Below are positions 1 through 12,724 of a stretch of DNA of 64,000 bases, in pieces. Made by a program: the position numbers and the translations under genes. Source of the stretch: Scatophagus argus. Taxonomy: Eukaryota; Chordata; Actinopteri; Scatophagidae. The stretch is from contig NC_058503.1 of assembly GCF_020382885.2 (NCBI RefSeq), forward strand, positions 2,221,110 through 2,285,109. Direction: 5' to 3'. The notes below the pieces were generated by a model. The model was not told the DNA's origin. It saw only the letters and a program-made list of their open reading frames with translations, and made no database searches. Numbering within the stretch: position 1 is the first letter of the stretch; each line of letters starts with the position of its first letter.

Positions 1-612
1 AGACCTATTACTTTGGTCACTTGGGACAGTTGCATCTGGTGTCCCCAGTCAGCTGATCTTGAGCCCACACACACATATGCAAAGGTAACATGAGATGTTA
101 GTACATTATGTATGTGTTTTTTGATAGTATTATTGATACAATGCATGTTTTTTTCAAAATATCCAATTTTTAAATTTAACTGAAGAAAGCAAACTATAAA
201 TCATCAAGTCTATAAATCTGAACATCATTAGCAGCATTGTTGTTGTGTTTCTAGATCTTAGCATTTGCTTTAAGTAGTGCAGCGTTACTGTAACTGAAGC
301 TACATCAGTGAGCTCCAAGTTGTAAGAGCTATGAATTACTCTTTGTGATTCCTCATTTTTGAGTGAGAGTTTCAAGTGAATCAAATCATCAAACTTGTCA
401 AACATGTTTTGTAGATATGAGCGTTAAAATTATTTGTAATGGGTTAAACGTTAAATTAATTCTTTCCTGAAATCAGTTTTGACAGTAAATGCAGTTAAAG
501 TAAGGATATCAAAGCTGCTCTAATTATAATTAATTATATTCATCTTTAAGGTCTGTTTTTTTGGGGTTTTTTTTCAATAAGGTTGCAGTAAATGTGTTGT
601 GTCTCTGTGCAG
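1..612. other. Intron sequence upstream of the first visible ankrd44 exon
   Basis: AT-rich sequence that ends in a pyrimidine tract and the acceptor AG at 611-612. Because the first recognised exon opens in the middle of an ankyrin array, this stretch must be intron of the same gene. I see no exon, RNA gene or clear mobile element in it. Confidence 0.6.
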
Positions 613-3600
613 GCATACCACGGCCATGCTCAGGCTCTGGAGGTGCTGCTGCAGGGGGAGACAGACGTGGACCAGGGGGACGAGGCTGGGAGAACTCCTC
701 TGGCCCTGGCTGCCCTTCGGGGCCACACTGACTGTGTTCACACCCTCCTCAGCCAGGGGGCGTCGCCGCGCACCACCGACACCGAGCACGGCCGTACCCC
801 AGTCCACCTGGCAGGTGGGTTTCCGTTCATTCTCACAGGCCATGTGAAGTTGACCACGTTTTGCTGTGTTTCTGTCAATAACAACTTACCGTATTTTTCG
901 GACTATAAGTCGGAGTGTAAGTCGCACCAGCCAAAAAATGCATAATGAAGAAGAAAAAAACATATATAAGTCGCACTGGACTATAAGTCGCATTTTTGTG
1001 GGGAAATTTATTTTATAAAATCAGAGACCAAGAACAGATATTTCATCTTGAATGGTAAATTACAGTAATAACAATAGGTTAGAGAACAACGGGCTGAATG
1101 GGTGTCTGGTATGTTAATGTAACACAATAACAGATATTCAGATTATATAGACTATAACATAAACAACATAAGTTTACCAAACCCTGTTCCTCTAGCTGTG
1201 GCCACCTAGCTTTTAGCCCACGATTAGCTTTTTTGGTTTTCTTCATTGCAGTTAGAGTAGCCTCCGCTTTTCGACAGTCCCTCACAAGTTTCTCGCTAAC
1301 TACAAACTTTCTTTCAGCTGCTCCATTACCGTTTTCGGCTGCATATTTCACTACTTGCAGCTTGTAATTTGCAGGGTATGATTTTCTTTTTGGGCCATTT
1401 GTGTTCAGTCTTTCTCAGTTGTCTTTCTCAATTTTTCGGTGGTACTGGAGCGTAGCAGATACTGGCACACCAGCCTAGAGCGCCCCCTCGCGACTGTCAG
1501 CGTGAACATGTGAAATTACCATATATATTTTATTATACAAGTCGCACCTGAGTATAAGTCGCAGGACCAGCCAAACCATGAAAAAAAGTGTGACTTATAG
1601 TCCGAAAAATACGGTAGTCATCCTGTTTCTCTGCCACAGTTAACACATTTCTAAAGTAGCTGCATTTAGTCAAAAGTAAATGGACACCCGTTCATACATT
1701 GGTGGCAGAGGATACCTTGCAAGATGCCACGTGCTCTTCAGGAGCGATAACGTTCACACAAACAGTCTCACACTGACGGAAGACAAGATATCGGGAACAA
1801 TTTGGGGTTCAATATCTTGACAAAGGACACTTTGACATTTAGGCTGCAGGGGCCAGGGATTGAACCACTGGCCTTCTAATTACTGGACCACCCGCTCTGC
1901 GTCTTGAGCCACAGTATGTGTACATGTTTGGGGCTGTTTTTCATGGTTTCTACCAGAGGGCTATATTAAAAAGCAAGAATAATGGGTTAGCACAGTTAGC
2001 ACAGTGAAGTGTTAATAAATGCATTATTCTCAATCAACCAATAAAGCTTAGTAAACCCTAACATGGCAAAGTTAGTTACACTCAATAACTGTCGTGCTCT
2101 TATGAACAGGTTTAAGAAACTCTCAAGGCTTTTGTTAATGTTCTTATGCAGTCTATAAACTGTTTCTTACGTGTTTATAACAAGTCTGTAAGAATGAGCA
2201 TGTATATGATGCTATTAGTAACACTTATGTAGTCTTATCTTATTAACACATAATAATGGTAATAAGAATATTATAAGGGCCTTATTACCTATTACCTAAT
2301 GTTTACAAAGACCGTAAAATAAAGTTGTCTCCTGTGTCTTTGTGCACATAATTGATTTTTGCTCCTATCAGCATGTATATAAACGATTTATTTGTTGTAC
2401 CGTAAATATTAGTAGAGTTTCTCCTCAGTGAACTTCTCGCTCTGGTTGGGACTGTGGTTCTTTCCTGCTCTGTCCCCACAGCAGGACCATCAGGTCCAGC
2501 AGGAAGAGCCATTTAATCTCACTGAACTCGTGTGTCATCTAACTGACCTAATAAACATTTGCGTTGCTCTCTGTTTCCTGTTCTCCCACTGTCACTGTGT
2601 TGCTCCCTGCCTCCAGTGATGAATGGCCATACGACGTGTGTGCGCCTCCTGCTGGATGAATCGGATAGTGCAGAACTCGTGGATGCTGCTGACTCTCAGG
2701 GACAGTAAGTGATCCTCTTCTGTCTTCTTAGTCCAGTTTTTCCTTATCTCTCCCGGTTTTATTTAGTAGCGCATCTTGTCTTTCTGTCACACGTCCTCTG
2801 CCTCTTCCTCGTCTGCAGGACTCCTCTGATGCTGGCAGTGGCGGGGGGTCACGTGGACGCTGTGTCGCTGCTGCTGGAGAGGGAAGCCAACGTCAACTTG
2901 GCCAATAACCATGGCCTCACTTCTCTGCACCTCGGGGTAAGAATTACACTGTATGAAAGACTTGGTGTGTTTAGGCGAGTCTGGAGTGTGCTAATTAAGT
3001 TAGCTTTAGACTTTCACTTATATCTCTTCTCGTATATCTTTAAATTGGGTTGATATTGTGTAGTGGAATAAGTCTTTGAGGTACTGTATCACCTCTCTGT
3101 CCTTCATGTATCGTTTCACAGTCCATTGCTTTCTTGATTTAACATTTTGAATAAAGGCTGTGTCATATCCTTCACAGTAATACTGATATAATTTTTAGAA
3201 ATGATTTAAAAAAAGAAAACCAAACAAACCAAGTAACATTGCTACCACCTTCACGGTGTAGGAGTTATTTCCAGAAAGTGGAGTGACTTCAGAAGCGGTT
3301 TGTTTTTACAGCAAACCACAGTAATATGTGAGAAGTGCAAGAAGAGCCCAATGACCAAAAAAAGGGACAATACAGCAAATTAATTTCACCACCTGAGGCA
3401 GAGGCAGCAGCTGTGGCGAGCTCCAAAACCAAAGCGCTTTTAATTGTTTTGTCCTACCGGCAAGAATATCATAATCGCAGAAATTCCGGTTTCTGTTTAA
3501 TGATCATTTAAATCAAAGAGGGCTGCTGCTGTGTCGATGCGGTTCATCTGTAAATTCAAGAGATCACGAAATTCAGAAGAAAAAGAAACTGCGAGATAGA

Positions 3601-6600
3601 ATTTGATAGATGGACATTTAAAGGCACAGTACATAGAAATACATGTTTTATTCTACTTTGGTTTGTAGACTGAATGCAGTATGTTGTATGTACTCCATTC
3701 TTTCATCTGTCTCCCATGGCGACATTTAAAACGCTACACAGTACTAATATTCTTGCATGTCTTAGCCCATTAAATACTATTTATGCGCCATGTACTTCAT
3801 TGCTGACCATATTTCAAAGCATTCCTTTAAATGATAATATTTCCTTATGTTAGATAAGCGATTCTCAGATCTCTGTCTCTGTGAGAAAATACTCTCTTTT
3901 ATACCACACAGAAACATGGGAATTGAATCACGAGACTTGTGTTATGTTCTATAAAGTGTGTGCAGATAAAGTGAACTTTGAGTGAAGGAGTTAAAACCCG
4001 CAGAAACAGTAAAGTTGATTTAGCCCGATTTGAGCCCGATTGTGACCCGTATCTTCTCTCCCCAGCTGCTCTGTGGTCAGGAGGAGTGCATCCAGTGTCT
4101 GTTGGAGCAGGAGGCTTCGGTTTTGCTTGGCGACTCGCAAGGACGTACCGCCATCCACCTGGCGGCGGCCCGAGGCCATGCCTCCTGGCTGAGTGAGCTG
4201 CTGAGCATCGCCTGCTCCGAGCCGTCATCCCTGCCCCCGCTGAGAGATCACAATGGATACACACCTCTCCACTGGGCCTGCTACTACGGTCAGCGTCACA
4301 CACACACACCCTCACACACACACTCGTGGATAGTCTGCTGCACTTGATGTTTTCTGAACATAAAAAAAACTTTTCCAATGCTGTGTGTGTGTGTGTGTGT
4401 GTGTTTGTCTGTAGGTCATGAGGGGTGTGTGGAGGTTCTGCTCGAGCAGAAGGGCTGTCGCTGTATTGATGGGAACCCGTTCACCCCTCTGCACTGTGCT
4501 GTGTAAGTCACACACTGCACATTAAGCATTTTTTTAAATTGAAAAATGTCCATGTTTATACTATAAACTGATTCATCAGATAGTCTTATCAATGTGAAAC
4601 AACACTGGTGAACTGTGTGATTTGTTTGGACTAGAGAAACTGCAACCAGCTAATAATTAAAATGTTAAATTGATAAATGGTTCAGTGATAATCAGATTGG
4701 TAAATGCTAAACTGCTGATTGGTTTATTGACAAATGATCTAAGCACAGCTATCAAGGTTTAAGGCAACGTATCTTTCTGCATTGTTCCCTGCATATACCT
4801 GTGAACAGCGGTGAGGACAGCTCACAGGAAATGCTTTTAGAACGTAGAAGAAGTGCTACAGAGGCATTTATTTTTCTCTGTATTCAAGTTTTCTTCCAGA
4901 TTTCACTTTCCTTCATCTCTGACACCTGCTTGTTTGTTAAAATAACAGAATGAATGATCATGAGTCGTGTGCGTCGCTGCTGCTGGAGGCCATGGGATCA
5001 GACATTGCTGGCTGCAAAGATGCTAAGGACAGGTACGACTAGATGTCACCTGTTTGGTTCTTTCCTGGCACGAACACACCAACTTCTCAAGACCAGCGGT
5101 CCTCATGTGGGCTGAGGCTCAGTCCCAGTGAGGCGAATTATCATTTGTGCTTAATCTTAAGGTGTCGGTTGAGGTCAGGTGGAGGTTGTGGTTAGTCATG
5201 AATTGGTTATGGTTCAGCTGTTCATAAGAATGGAGGTGTTTCATTCCTTCCTCTTCCTCCCTCTCCCCCCCTGCAGAACTCCTCTTCATGCTGCAGCGTT
5301 TTCCGGTCACGTTGACTGTATCCAGCTGCTCCTGTCCCATGATGCACCTGTCGACGCTGCAGACCAATCAGGTCGCACTTCACTCATGATGGCGGCTGAG
5401 AAGGGCAGAGCTGGAGCCCTTGGTACACAGATCTTTTATTTGGCTTATGGTCTGCAGTATGTTTAGCATTTCTTTGGTAGCAATTGGTTCTAGACTTAGA
5501 AAGTGGACTTAGATGAAAGAATGAATGAATGAATGTTTGTGTGTGTGGACGTGACCCTAATTCTGTCTTGTGCTCCAGAGCTGCTGCTGACCAGCACCAA
5601 CCCTGACCTCAGTCTGAGAGACAAAGATGGCAACACTGCCCTGCATCTAGCTTGCAGTAATGTAAGTGTCCACATGGGGGCTTCTTCCCCCATCTTATTC
5701 ATTGTTTGTCTTATCCCAATAAGCGGTATAGAAAATGGATGGATGGATGTCTTATCCCAGTCATTTGATACACTGTCATGGTTAAAAATATCTATTTAAA
5801 CACTGTCACAGTCTGTGACACGTCAGGACTTGGCACTGACACTGGGATCAGGTCTCCGTCTCACATCTTGTCCTTACAGGGAAAAGAGGACTGTGTGCTG
5901 CTGATCCTGGAGAAGCTGTCAGACACGGCACTCATAAATGCCACAAATGCAGCGCTGCAGACGTGAGTATATAAAACCTCAGTCCACTACGACGAGAACT
6001 CTTTAGTTTCTCTGTGATTTGTTGCACTCAAAATGATTCACTTGAGAATGTTTGGCTGCATGTTTCGGTCTTTACGGATATCAAAACGTGTGACTTAAGG
6101 CGTGCAGCAAGTGCGCCCATTTGGGTCACTGAGGCGACATTTTTATTTGAACCAGGGGAGTGTGTGAGTGAAAGAAAACACTGGAAAACCTTTTGTAGCA
6201 GAGCGGAGAAATGGGGAAAACGCCATGTGGAACTCAGCAGGAGGAGGTGGAGTGAGTGATGTCGTAGACTGAACCGTTACTGTTTCAAACCTTCTGTGGC
6301 TCTGTCTCTGCCAGTCCTCTTCACCTGGCGGCTCGAAGCGGCCTGAAGCAGGCGGTCCAGGAGCTGCTGTCCCGAGGAGCAAATGTTCAGAAGGTGGATG
6401 AGAACGGTAGGTGTGGTGGCTGCATGCCGTGGTCATCAGTCAGCATGAACTGTTTTTTTTCTCTCCGTTTCAGCATGAACTCATTTTAACTAATTTTTTT
6501 TTTTTCAATGTGTGCTGCGAGGGGTTCCTTCTGGTCACTGAATGTGTGGACTGTCATGGAAGTTAGGAAAGGGTTTCAGTCAGGGATTTTACAAATTGAT

Positions 6601-7429
6601 TCTTTTCAGAGCTGTCACCAGTGAGGGAGGAAAGAGGTGGCAAACATTTCGGGGATGTTGCAAACATTATCAGTCCATGAAAACCTTGTTCAGATATTTC
6701 ACAAATAAGAGCTTAAAGAAGTAACTCTGACTGGAGTAAAATGTTGAGGTCATGGACGCAGGCTGTTTGATCCCTTTTTAAAACTGGAAAGTAAATGATT
6801 TAAAAGAAGATGAAGAAGAAGATGCGATGGAGTTTCAGCCTGTGCTGACTGTGGGAACCCTGATTCAAGCTGTTTACCAGCTGCTCGCTGCTTTCCGTGT
6901 GCCGTTAGCCTTTGTTGAACGTGTTTGTCCTGGTGCGAGCTGTAGACGTCCCTGTGCTCTGTGCCCCCCCCCCCCCCCATGTGTCTGTGTTTGCATACTG
7001 TGTCAGCTGGCTGAACACTAATGGAATGCTGCTCCGTCCCTCCTTTGCCTTCTGCTTTGCCTTCCCTGCTTCCTCCACGTCCACGTCTCGCTCTCCCCCT
7101 CTCTCCTTCCTTTTTGTTTCTGTCCCCCCCCCCCCCCCCCCTCCTTCTCTCTCTGTCTCTCTACCTTAGGTCTGACGCCTGCTCTGGCTTGTGCTCCTAG
7201 CAGAGAGGTGGCTGACTGTCTGGCTCTCATTCTGGCTACCATGATGCCTTTCTGCTCCCCTTGCAGCTCCGGGGCCCCCTCCCCAGGCTCCCTGCTGAGA
7301 CAGCTGCCTCATCAGGTGGGTAAAGGCCCAGGCACTGGCCCACGGGGCCCACGCAGCCCCAGGAACCCCTCGGGACCCTCCAGCGAGGGAACCACCGAGA
7401 ATGACTCCGAGGACTCGGAAACCTTCTGA
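613..7429 (+). CDS. ankrd44: Ankyrin-repeat PP6 regulatory subunit, 3' part (ankrd44-like)
   Basis: Eleven exons join in frame to 488 codons plus stop: 613-814, 2617-2704, 2819-2936, 4066-4288, 4415-4502, 4949-5032, 5277-5422, 5579-5661, 5880-5962, 6315-6406 and 7170-7429; the 5' exons are outside the window. The product is almost wholly ankyrin repeats (recurring TPLHLAA, GHxxCVxxLL and GANVNxxDxxG units). It ends in the family tail [15 protein letters not shown] followed by a Gly/Pro/Ser-rich stretch and the terminus [10 protein letters not shown]. This family (ANKRD28, ANKRD44, ANKRD52) scaffolds protein phosphatase 6. The -DSETF terminus and linkage to pikfyve, shugoshin and gamma-crystallins favour ANKRD44; ANKRD28 ends similarly with Tyr, so the paralogue call is less certain than the family. 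The Gly/Pro/Ser tail is encoded by an uninterrupted last exon. Whether a cryptic acceptor at about 7267 is used is unknown. Confidence 0.85.
887..1616 (-). mobile_element. Pogo-type DNA transposon remnant in an ankrd44 intron
   Basis: The two ends are perfect terminal inverted repeats of about 24 bp (starting CCGTATTTTTCGGACTATAA at 889, mirrored at 1591-1614), flanked by TA on both sides. Further internal repeats of the 'ataagtcgcac' type lie near each end. On the minus strand, 1351 to about 1190 reads like the N-terminal helix-turn-helix (BrkDBD-like) part of pogo-family transposases: AAERKF, then [11 protein letters not shown], then [20 protein letters not shown]. The frame then runs into unrelated sequence, so the catalytic domain is absent and the copy is a 730 bp non-autonomous derivative. 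The TA duplication and the N-terminal match agree with a Tc1/mariner-superfamily pogo element. The exact subfamily is not known. Confidence 0.75.
1678..1914 (-). mobile_element. tRNA-derived SINE-like repeat
   Basis: Read on the minus strand from 1914, the sequence begins with a tRNA-like head. An A-box-like stretch (tggctcaagacgcagagcgg) is followed about 35 bases later by a B-box-like ggttcaatccc. A body typical of a common teleost interspersed repeat follows (ttgtcaagatattgaacccc). Sequence decay suggests an old copy. Family name not assigned. Confidence 0.5.
4379..4405. repeat. (GT)n microsatellite beside an ankrd44 acceptor
   Basis: An uninterrupted GT run lies immediately upstream of the acceptor at 4413-4414. 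A shorter CA run lies at about 4297-4322, just after the preceding donor. Together they leave an intron of only about 126 bp that is mostly dinucleotide repeat. Confidence 0.85.
6964..7141. repeat. Poly-C and CT-rich tracts before the last ankrd44 exon
   Basis: Two homopolymer C runs (about 6964-6978 and 7124-7141) are separated by CT-rich sequence leading into the acceptor at 7168-7169. This is a very long polypyrimidine tract. Assembly length of the C runs should be treated with caution. Confidence 0.8.
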
Positions 7430-8190
7430 CCCCTGCAAACCAACCCTCTGCCCCCCCTACCTCCAGCTGTGCACCTGAACTCTTCACCCTCTCACCCCCG
7501 CCCCCCCTAAAGAATGATGCAGTGTTTCAATCTGTGATGTGCAGTCATGAGGAAGAAGGGGCGACACTTGTCTGCGACACAGCTGACACTGGCAGTGCTT
7601 TCTCTTAGTGCCCTTTTCAGAAATCACCGGGCGGAGCAGCCTCACTGCCCCGGACTGACTCCTGCAGCCGGATCAGTTGCTCCGTGACGCTGTGGCTGAA
7701 GAAGAAGAAGAATCGAATCGGGATCAGTTATGGTCTGCATGCTTGTGTTAACTCACACCACAGTTTGTTCTTTCTACTCACGGGTGCTTAAATCCAAACC
7801 GACCTCGGTACTTAGTCTCCGCATGGCATCGCAGCTTGCCTCTGAGACTCGTTTTGTCTTACAGAAAAGCCATTTTTAATTGTTTGTACAAAATGAAGTA
7901 GACCATTAAGAAAGCTAAGTGTAATTTTAACCTTTTTAGGATTTTTTTTTTTTTTTTTTTTGCTTGTTGTTGTACCAAATATTTGACTTCCACATGTAAA
8001 TAATTAACATGTACTGGAGGGACACAAGAAGAGCTACAAGGAGCTTGTTTTTAACTTGCTAACAACTGAAGCACAAACTGATTTTTTTTTTTTTTTTAGG
8101 GTTTAAAGAAATGTGGCTGAAATGTGAAGTGTGCAGCCGTCAGAAAGATGATCAGTAGTTAAAATATTCAACAGGAAAGGGGATATGACA

Positions 8191-9007
8191 CAGTGGGTAC
8201 ATCTCAACTCCCTTCTTTGGATCCGGTTTCCGATAGACCCGCCACGATTGGTCGATTAATCGATCTGAAGTATCTATTCAAACACGCCACTCTGAGCTGT
8301 GGGAAATTTTGATGAGCATTTTTTACAGTGTTTGACATTTCACGATTTCACAGCTGGATGAGCTGCCATTCAGCTTCTGATCTTCTCTGTAGCTTCACTG
8401 CTCAGAGGCTGAAATGTTGCAAGTAATCTCAAATGACAATACAGTCTCGTACGTGACTGTGGTCCATGGCAGACAGACAACGAAAAGCTGAAGGACTCTC
8501 AGACCCTCTTTGTGCTGGATGATACAACATAAAACTCCACATTTTTTATGCTACACAGCGGTAAACATGGGAGTATGGCGGGCGTTTCGTCAAATTCAGA
8601 CGCCGTCTCCAACGTCATCACGTCTGACAAATGATGTGTGATCGTCATCGTGTTATTCACAACCTGAATAATGAAATGTTGATTCTGTGCACAATCACTC
8701 AATGTGATAAACACATTAGCACAACATATAACGTGCATTATTCTGAAATGGGCCGCATGAGTCTCGTACTTACTTTTTTGGTACTTTGAGTATATTTTGA
8801 TGCTCGTGCGTATGCACTGTTATGTATGTAGAAATTTAAATGCATGACTTCTTACAGTGTGTGTCACTGCACTATTGCTACTTAACTGTAAGATTGGAGT
8901 ACTTCTTCCACCTCTGGACTTGAGTGAATGAGGGTCTCATGTATCTGCCCTCGCGCCCCCTCGGAGCGAGGAAGTGATGAAATAAGGAAATTGGGATGTA
9001 CCCACTG
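8191..9007. mobile_element. Non-autonomous DNA transposon with TIRs
   Basis: The left end cagtgggtacatctcaa (8191) is mirrored by the right end ttgggatgtacccactg (finishing 9007), with one mismatch in 17. Weaker similarity continues inward for a further dozen bases. The 817 bp between them has no transposase-like frame. A CAGTG terminus is seen in hAT-type elements, but no clean 8 bp target duplication is visible, so the superfamily is unassigned. Confidence 0.55.
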
Positions 9008-9689
9008 ATGAACGGAGATTCATTTCATCCCGTGGCCTTTAATGGCCTCCTGCACTGTTCTGTGTGTGTGTTAGTCCCTTCCTGTAGTACGTGGTCGCAC
9101 ACGCCCGTAGTCCCGTACAGCCAATGGTGACCAATTGAATACTTTTCACGCAAGCCTTGGTTCTTCAATTTTCTCAAGTGAAGAAGAGCTTTTTCAGGTC
9201 TGCTCACTTCATTGTGGTATTTATTATCTTTTACACAATGGTACAAATACTGCCAGCACTTAAATGTAGAGTAACACAGGGCCTTGACCACTTTTATTTC
9301 CTTCCCCTCCTCCCCTCCGCTTGTCCACCCACCAGCTATGTGCCAATTGTCTCAAACGTGTCCAGTGCCTTGATGTTGATTCTTTTTTTTTCTTTTTTTT
9401 TTTTTTTAACAACAAACAGATTCTACTAATCTTTATTATTAAAGGATCAGTTCACCAAAATCACCAAATATTTTTGTTTGGAACCCTAGAGGTATTGAGC
9501 TGTGCAGGTTTGCCCGGGTTTTGAGATATTTGCTTCAGATTATAACCAAAACATTTTTAGAATTTTTTTTTTCTTATTCATTTTTGCTGATATAACAGTC
9601 AAGAGGCAGGAAACAAGATATTTTTAGTTTGGGCTTCTCCAGAGCAAAAAGGACCTTATGGTAACAACTGTCAACTGCTCTAAAGAATA

Positions 9690-9990
9690 CCCAGTAACAC
9701 TTTCTATGAAGACCACATCTATAGCGTTATGGGGCATTCATAGTGTTTTATAATGCATCCATCATTTTTTTAGGACTGCATTCATGAACATACATAATGC
9801 TTTCTGATGCACTATATCAACAGTCAAAAAAATTCTAGATATGATTTGTAATGAATTATAAATTCAAGTGTCTTATGGATCCTCTTGACTAGTTATGACC
9901 AAGAGGTTTCTCGATGGGGCTCTTAATGCATTATGACTACCTACATTATGGTTCATACTGTACCATAATAATGAAGCAGCATGTCGAGTT
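9690..9990. repeat. AT-rich interspersed repeat, inverted copy of 18225-18505
   Basis: Blocks here recur in reverse complement near 18.2-18.5 kb. For example, the 'acataatgctttctgatgca' block at about 9794 matches the complement at about 18419-18438, and the block around 'cttatggatcctcttgacta' at about 9872 matches the complement at about 18340-18360. A third, shorter relative with the same 'ctttct(a/t)tgaagaccaca' end is at 53468. Looks like a palindromic MITE family; class not determined. Confidence 0.55.
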
Positions 9991-10696
9991 TTGAATTTTA
10001 CTTGTTGTGAGCAATATTGAATTCACTCCACTGGCACAGTGAGAAATCTCACATATAACCTGGACAACCAACACAGCCGTTTTTTTTTCCATTATTTTTT
10101 GGGTGGACTGATTCTTCTCATTATGTTGAACGTGATGTGGCTGATGACGTCACATTCAGTGACACAGTTTGAGTTTGACTGAAATGGTGTCTCACTCCAC
10201 CGTCTTCTCTCCTCGGAGACTGGCGATGTTCTATATTTTTCTGGTTCTCAGTCTGTCACCTTAAAAGACCAAAACCCGTGTTAGTCCACCTCCGGTTGCT
10301 TTCAGCCTGTCTGTGGCACTCAGTCCCAAGCCCTTTCATCACTAAGGATGTTTAAAAAAAAAAGGATACTTTGGTTTTTAGAACATGTCAGATCATTTCC
10401 TAAAACAGTGAGGCACTCTAGTTTGTAAGGAAATGTTACTCAAGTGGGAGTAAATAGTGCATTTTTGGGGGACTGTTTTCAGTAGTGAATCGATACACAT
10501 TTGGTGGGTATGTACACCAGAAAACCTGCCACCCAGCTCAACAGTGTGGCTTAGTGATGATTTGAACCATTTTTTGGACAACAGTGGAGCTCTGTGCCCC
10601 ATAGGAATACGTTAAGACTTTTGTGCTGGCCTTTTCCTGAGCTTTGTAGACATTAGGAAAATTACAGAATGTCTCCAGACTTATCCTTTAAGTTGG

Positions 10697-10697
<1 letters not shown>

Positions 10698-10729
<32 letters not shown>
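10698..10729. repeat. (GT)n microsatellite
   Basis: A pure GT dinucleotide run of about 16 units in the non-coding interval between ankrd44 and pikfyve. Confidence 0.9.
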
Positions 10730-10731
<2 letters not shown>

Positions 10732-11924
10732 CGTGTTAATTTAGGTACTGATATGAAATTGAACTGCTTTTGTATATAATGTTGTTGTAAAGCTTGGTAT
10801 GAAAAAACAAATCTCCATCACAGAGAGCCCAGCGTGATGCCTCCATGCTGAACGGCTGAATACGAACACACGACAAAGTGGTTTAGTTGTCTTTTCAGAA
10901 CAGACTAAAAGTTATGCACATTGATGACCTGATTTGAAACTGCGGTTGGACTGAAATGGAGACGACTCCCGAGGCCAATAAGCACACGTTGTTAACAAGC
11001 ACAGTCTTTTCTGTCCCAGAGCTGAAGCAGACCTCTGAACCTGTCTGCCAGAGTTGTTCTTCTACCAGAAAATGATCTTCATCAGTCCTGACAATCGCTA
11101 TGGTCATGTGTCTGATGAGTTTCATGCCAGTTCCTGATGCAGTACGACATGCTGAGGGCTGTTTGTCAGCTACCTTTTGTTTTCTATAAACTGTACAATT
11201 AAAAAGAAGCTGTTTGAAGTTACTGTTGTGCTGTTTTTTTTTTTCTTTCAGCTTAATTATAGAACCTGTTGCTGCTTCATTTCTTTCTCCAGAGCGAGGA
11301 ATAATCAGGTGTGGAAGCGAAAGGAGAGATCATTTTCTGTGATGTCTTATTTTCACTGTTTTGGCTTGTGTGGAAATCGGCTCACTTAGCGTTAATGTAT
11401 ACCAGGAAAAAAAAAAAAAATCCCAAGGAGCAAAAAGTATTATTAAAAGGAGTTTATCTGCCACCAATTCAAACATTTCTCTCTGGTGTAATTTGACAAA
11501 TTATGTAGCTCTTTGCGGACTGCAGCTAATTTTATTTTCATTGTCAATTTCTTTTGTCCACTTTTTAAGTGAACTCATTTACATCCTTATCACAATTTCC
11601 AAGACCACACTCACAGCTTCAGTTTGCGTGTTTGTCTGACCACGGCTCTAAAAGCTAAAGATATTTCACGCTATTATACAGAATCAGCAAACTGACAAGC
11701 TGCAAACAACAAATATGTTTTTTTTTTTTTGATCAATACCGTACATGTGCATGGACTGATTTTTTTGGGGGGGGCAGAGGAAACAAATTGTGAAACATTG
11801 ATATATCAAGTGCTTAAGCTGATAGGATGAACTTTGCAAACAGTTGCTTAAACTCCTCTGGAATTTCAGAGGAACATCATTCAGTATCATAATGGATGCG
11901 AGTCAAATATTTTGGTCTCCACCA

Positions 11925-12112
11925 GCTTCATCCGACTATCAGCAGGATGGTTCTCCCTTGCAAGCCAGGTCCTGCTCAAGGTTTCTTCCTGTTAAAAGGG
12001 AGTTTTTCCTTGTCACTGTCTGCTTGCTCGGGGGTTCAGGCTCTGGGTCTCTGTAAAGCATCTAGAGACACTTTTGATTGTATAAGGTGCTATATAAATA
12101 AATTGAACTGAG
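11925..12112 (+). mobile_element. LINE 3'-tail copy (same tail as 22208-22390)
   Basis: This segment closely matches the 3' end of the L2-like element at 21.7-22.4 kb. Shared blocks include gactatcagcaggatggttc, the stretch around gtcctgctcaaggtttcttc, ctgtaaagcatctagagaca and the terminal ggtgctatataaataaattg. No coding part precedes it, so it is either a severely 5'-truncated LINE copy or a SINE that borrowed this tail. Confidence 0.7.
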
Positions 12113-12724
12113 GAAAACGTGGGTCATTAGCTGCTAAATGCTCCGAATCTCTCTGCGTGATCCAACTTTTATCCCCTTTTTACCTCATTAACCCCCTAAA
12201 AAAGAATGATTGATACCTCTAATAAAACAGTGTTAATAATATTTTAATAGTTACATAATCTCTGTACATTTACAAACGTAAATTACACGAATGAGTTTGT
12301 TTACCAAATCATAATACTGAACATTTTCAGTAGGTCCTCTTGAAACAGTTGAACTCATGGCACTAATAAAATAACAAACCCTCCATGAAACAAATCAGGA
12401 ATCCAGAGGGTGATAAGTTATAACCTGTTAATACTGTAATGTGCCCCCAGTGATAAAAACAGATGTACAATGTCTGTATAATGGCACACTCGCAGTGCGG
12501 CACTGCTCCTGTGGAATGATTCTGTGCTGTATACTGTTCAGGCTTTTGGTCTGCACCATTTTCTAACATTTACAACATCCAGTGTGCTTGTGGGTCTCAG
12601 GTAAATTAAAAACACGCTCACATACTGAGGCCTCTGTCCAGGAAACTGACTTCTGTGCATAGAAAGTCTGAGAGCGGGTGACTGTGTGGTTTCCTGTTGC
12701 TGCCTTTGGACACGGCAGCATTGC

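Larger units (their letters stand above)
7430..12724. other. Convergent interval between ankrd44 and pikfyve, including both 3' UTRs
   Basis: No coding exon is supported here. The first part must be ankrd44 3' UTR and the last part pikfyve 3' UTR. Candidate signals are weak: ATTAAA on the plus strand at 9438 and about 11199, and ATTAAA on the minus strand at 12243-12248. The interval holds a TIR element (8191-9007), an interspersed repeat at about 9690-9990, a (GT)n run at about 10698-10729, poly-T tracts and a LINE-tail repeat (about 11925-12112). Confidence 0.6.

Noticed and set aside
3899-4378. 159-codon minus-strand frame over an ankrd44 exon.
   Set aside because: Cys/Arg-rich composition from antisense of a GC-rich exon plus (CA)n repeats. 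The ankyrin reading is on the plus strand.
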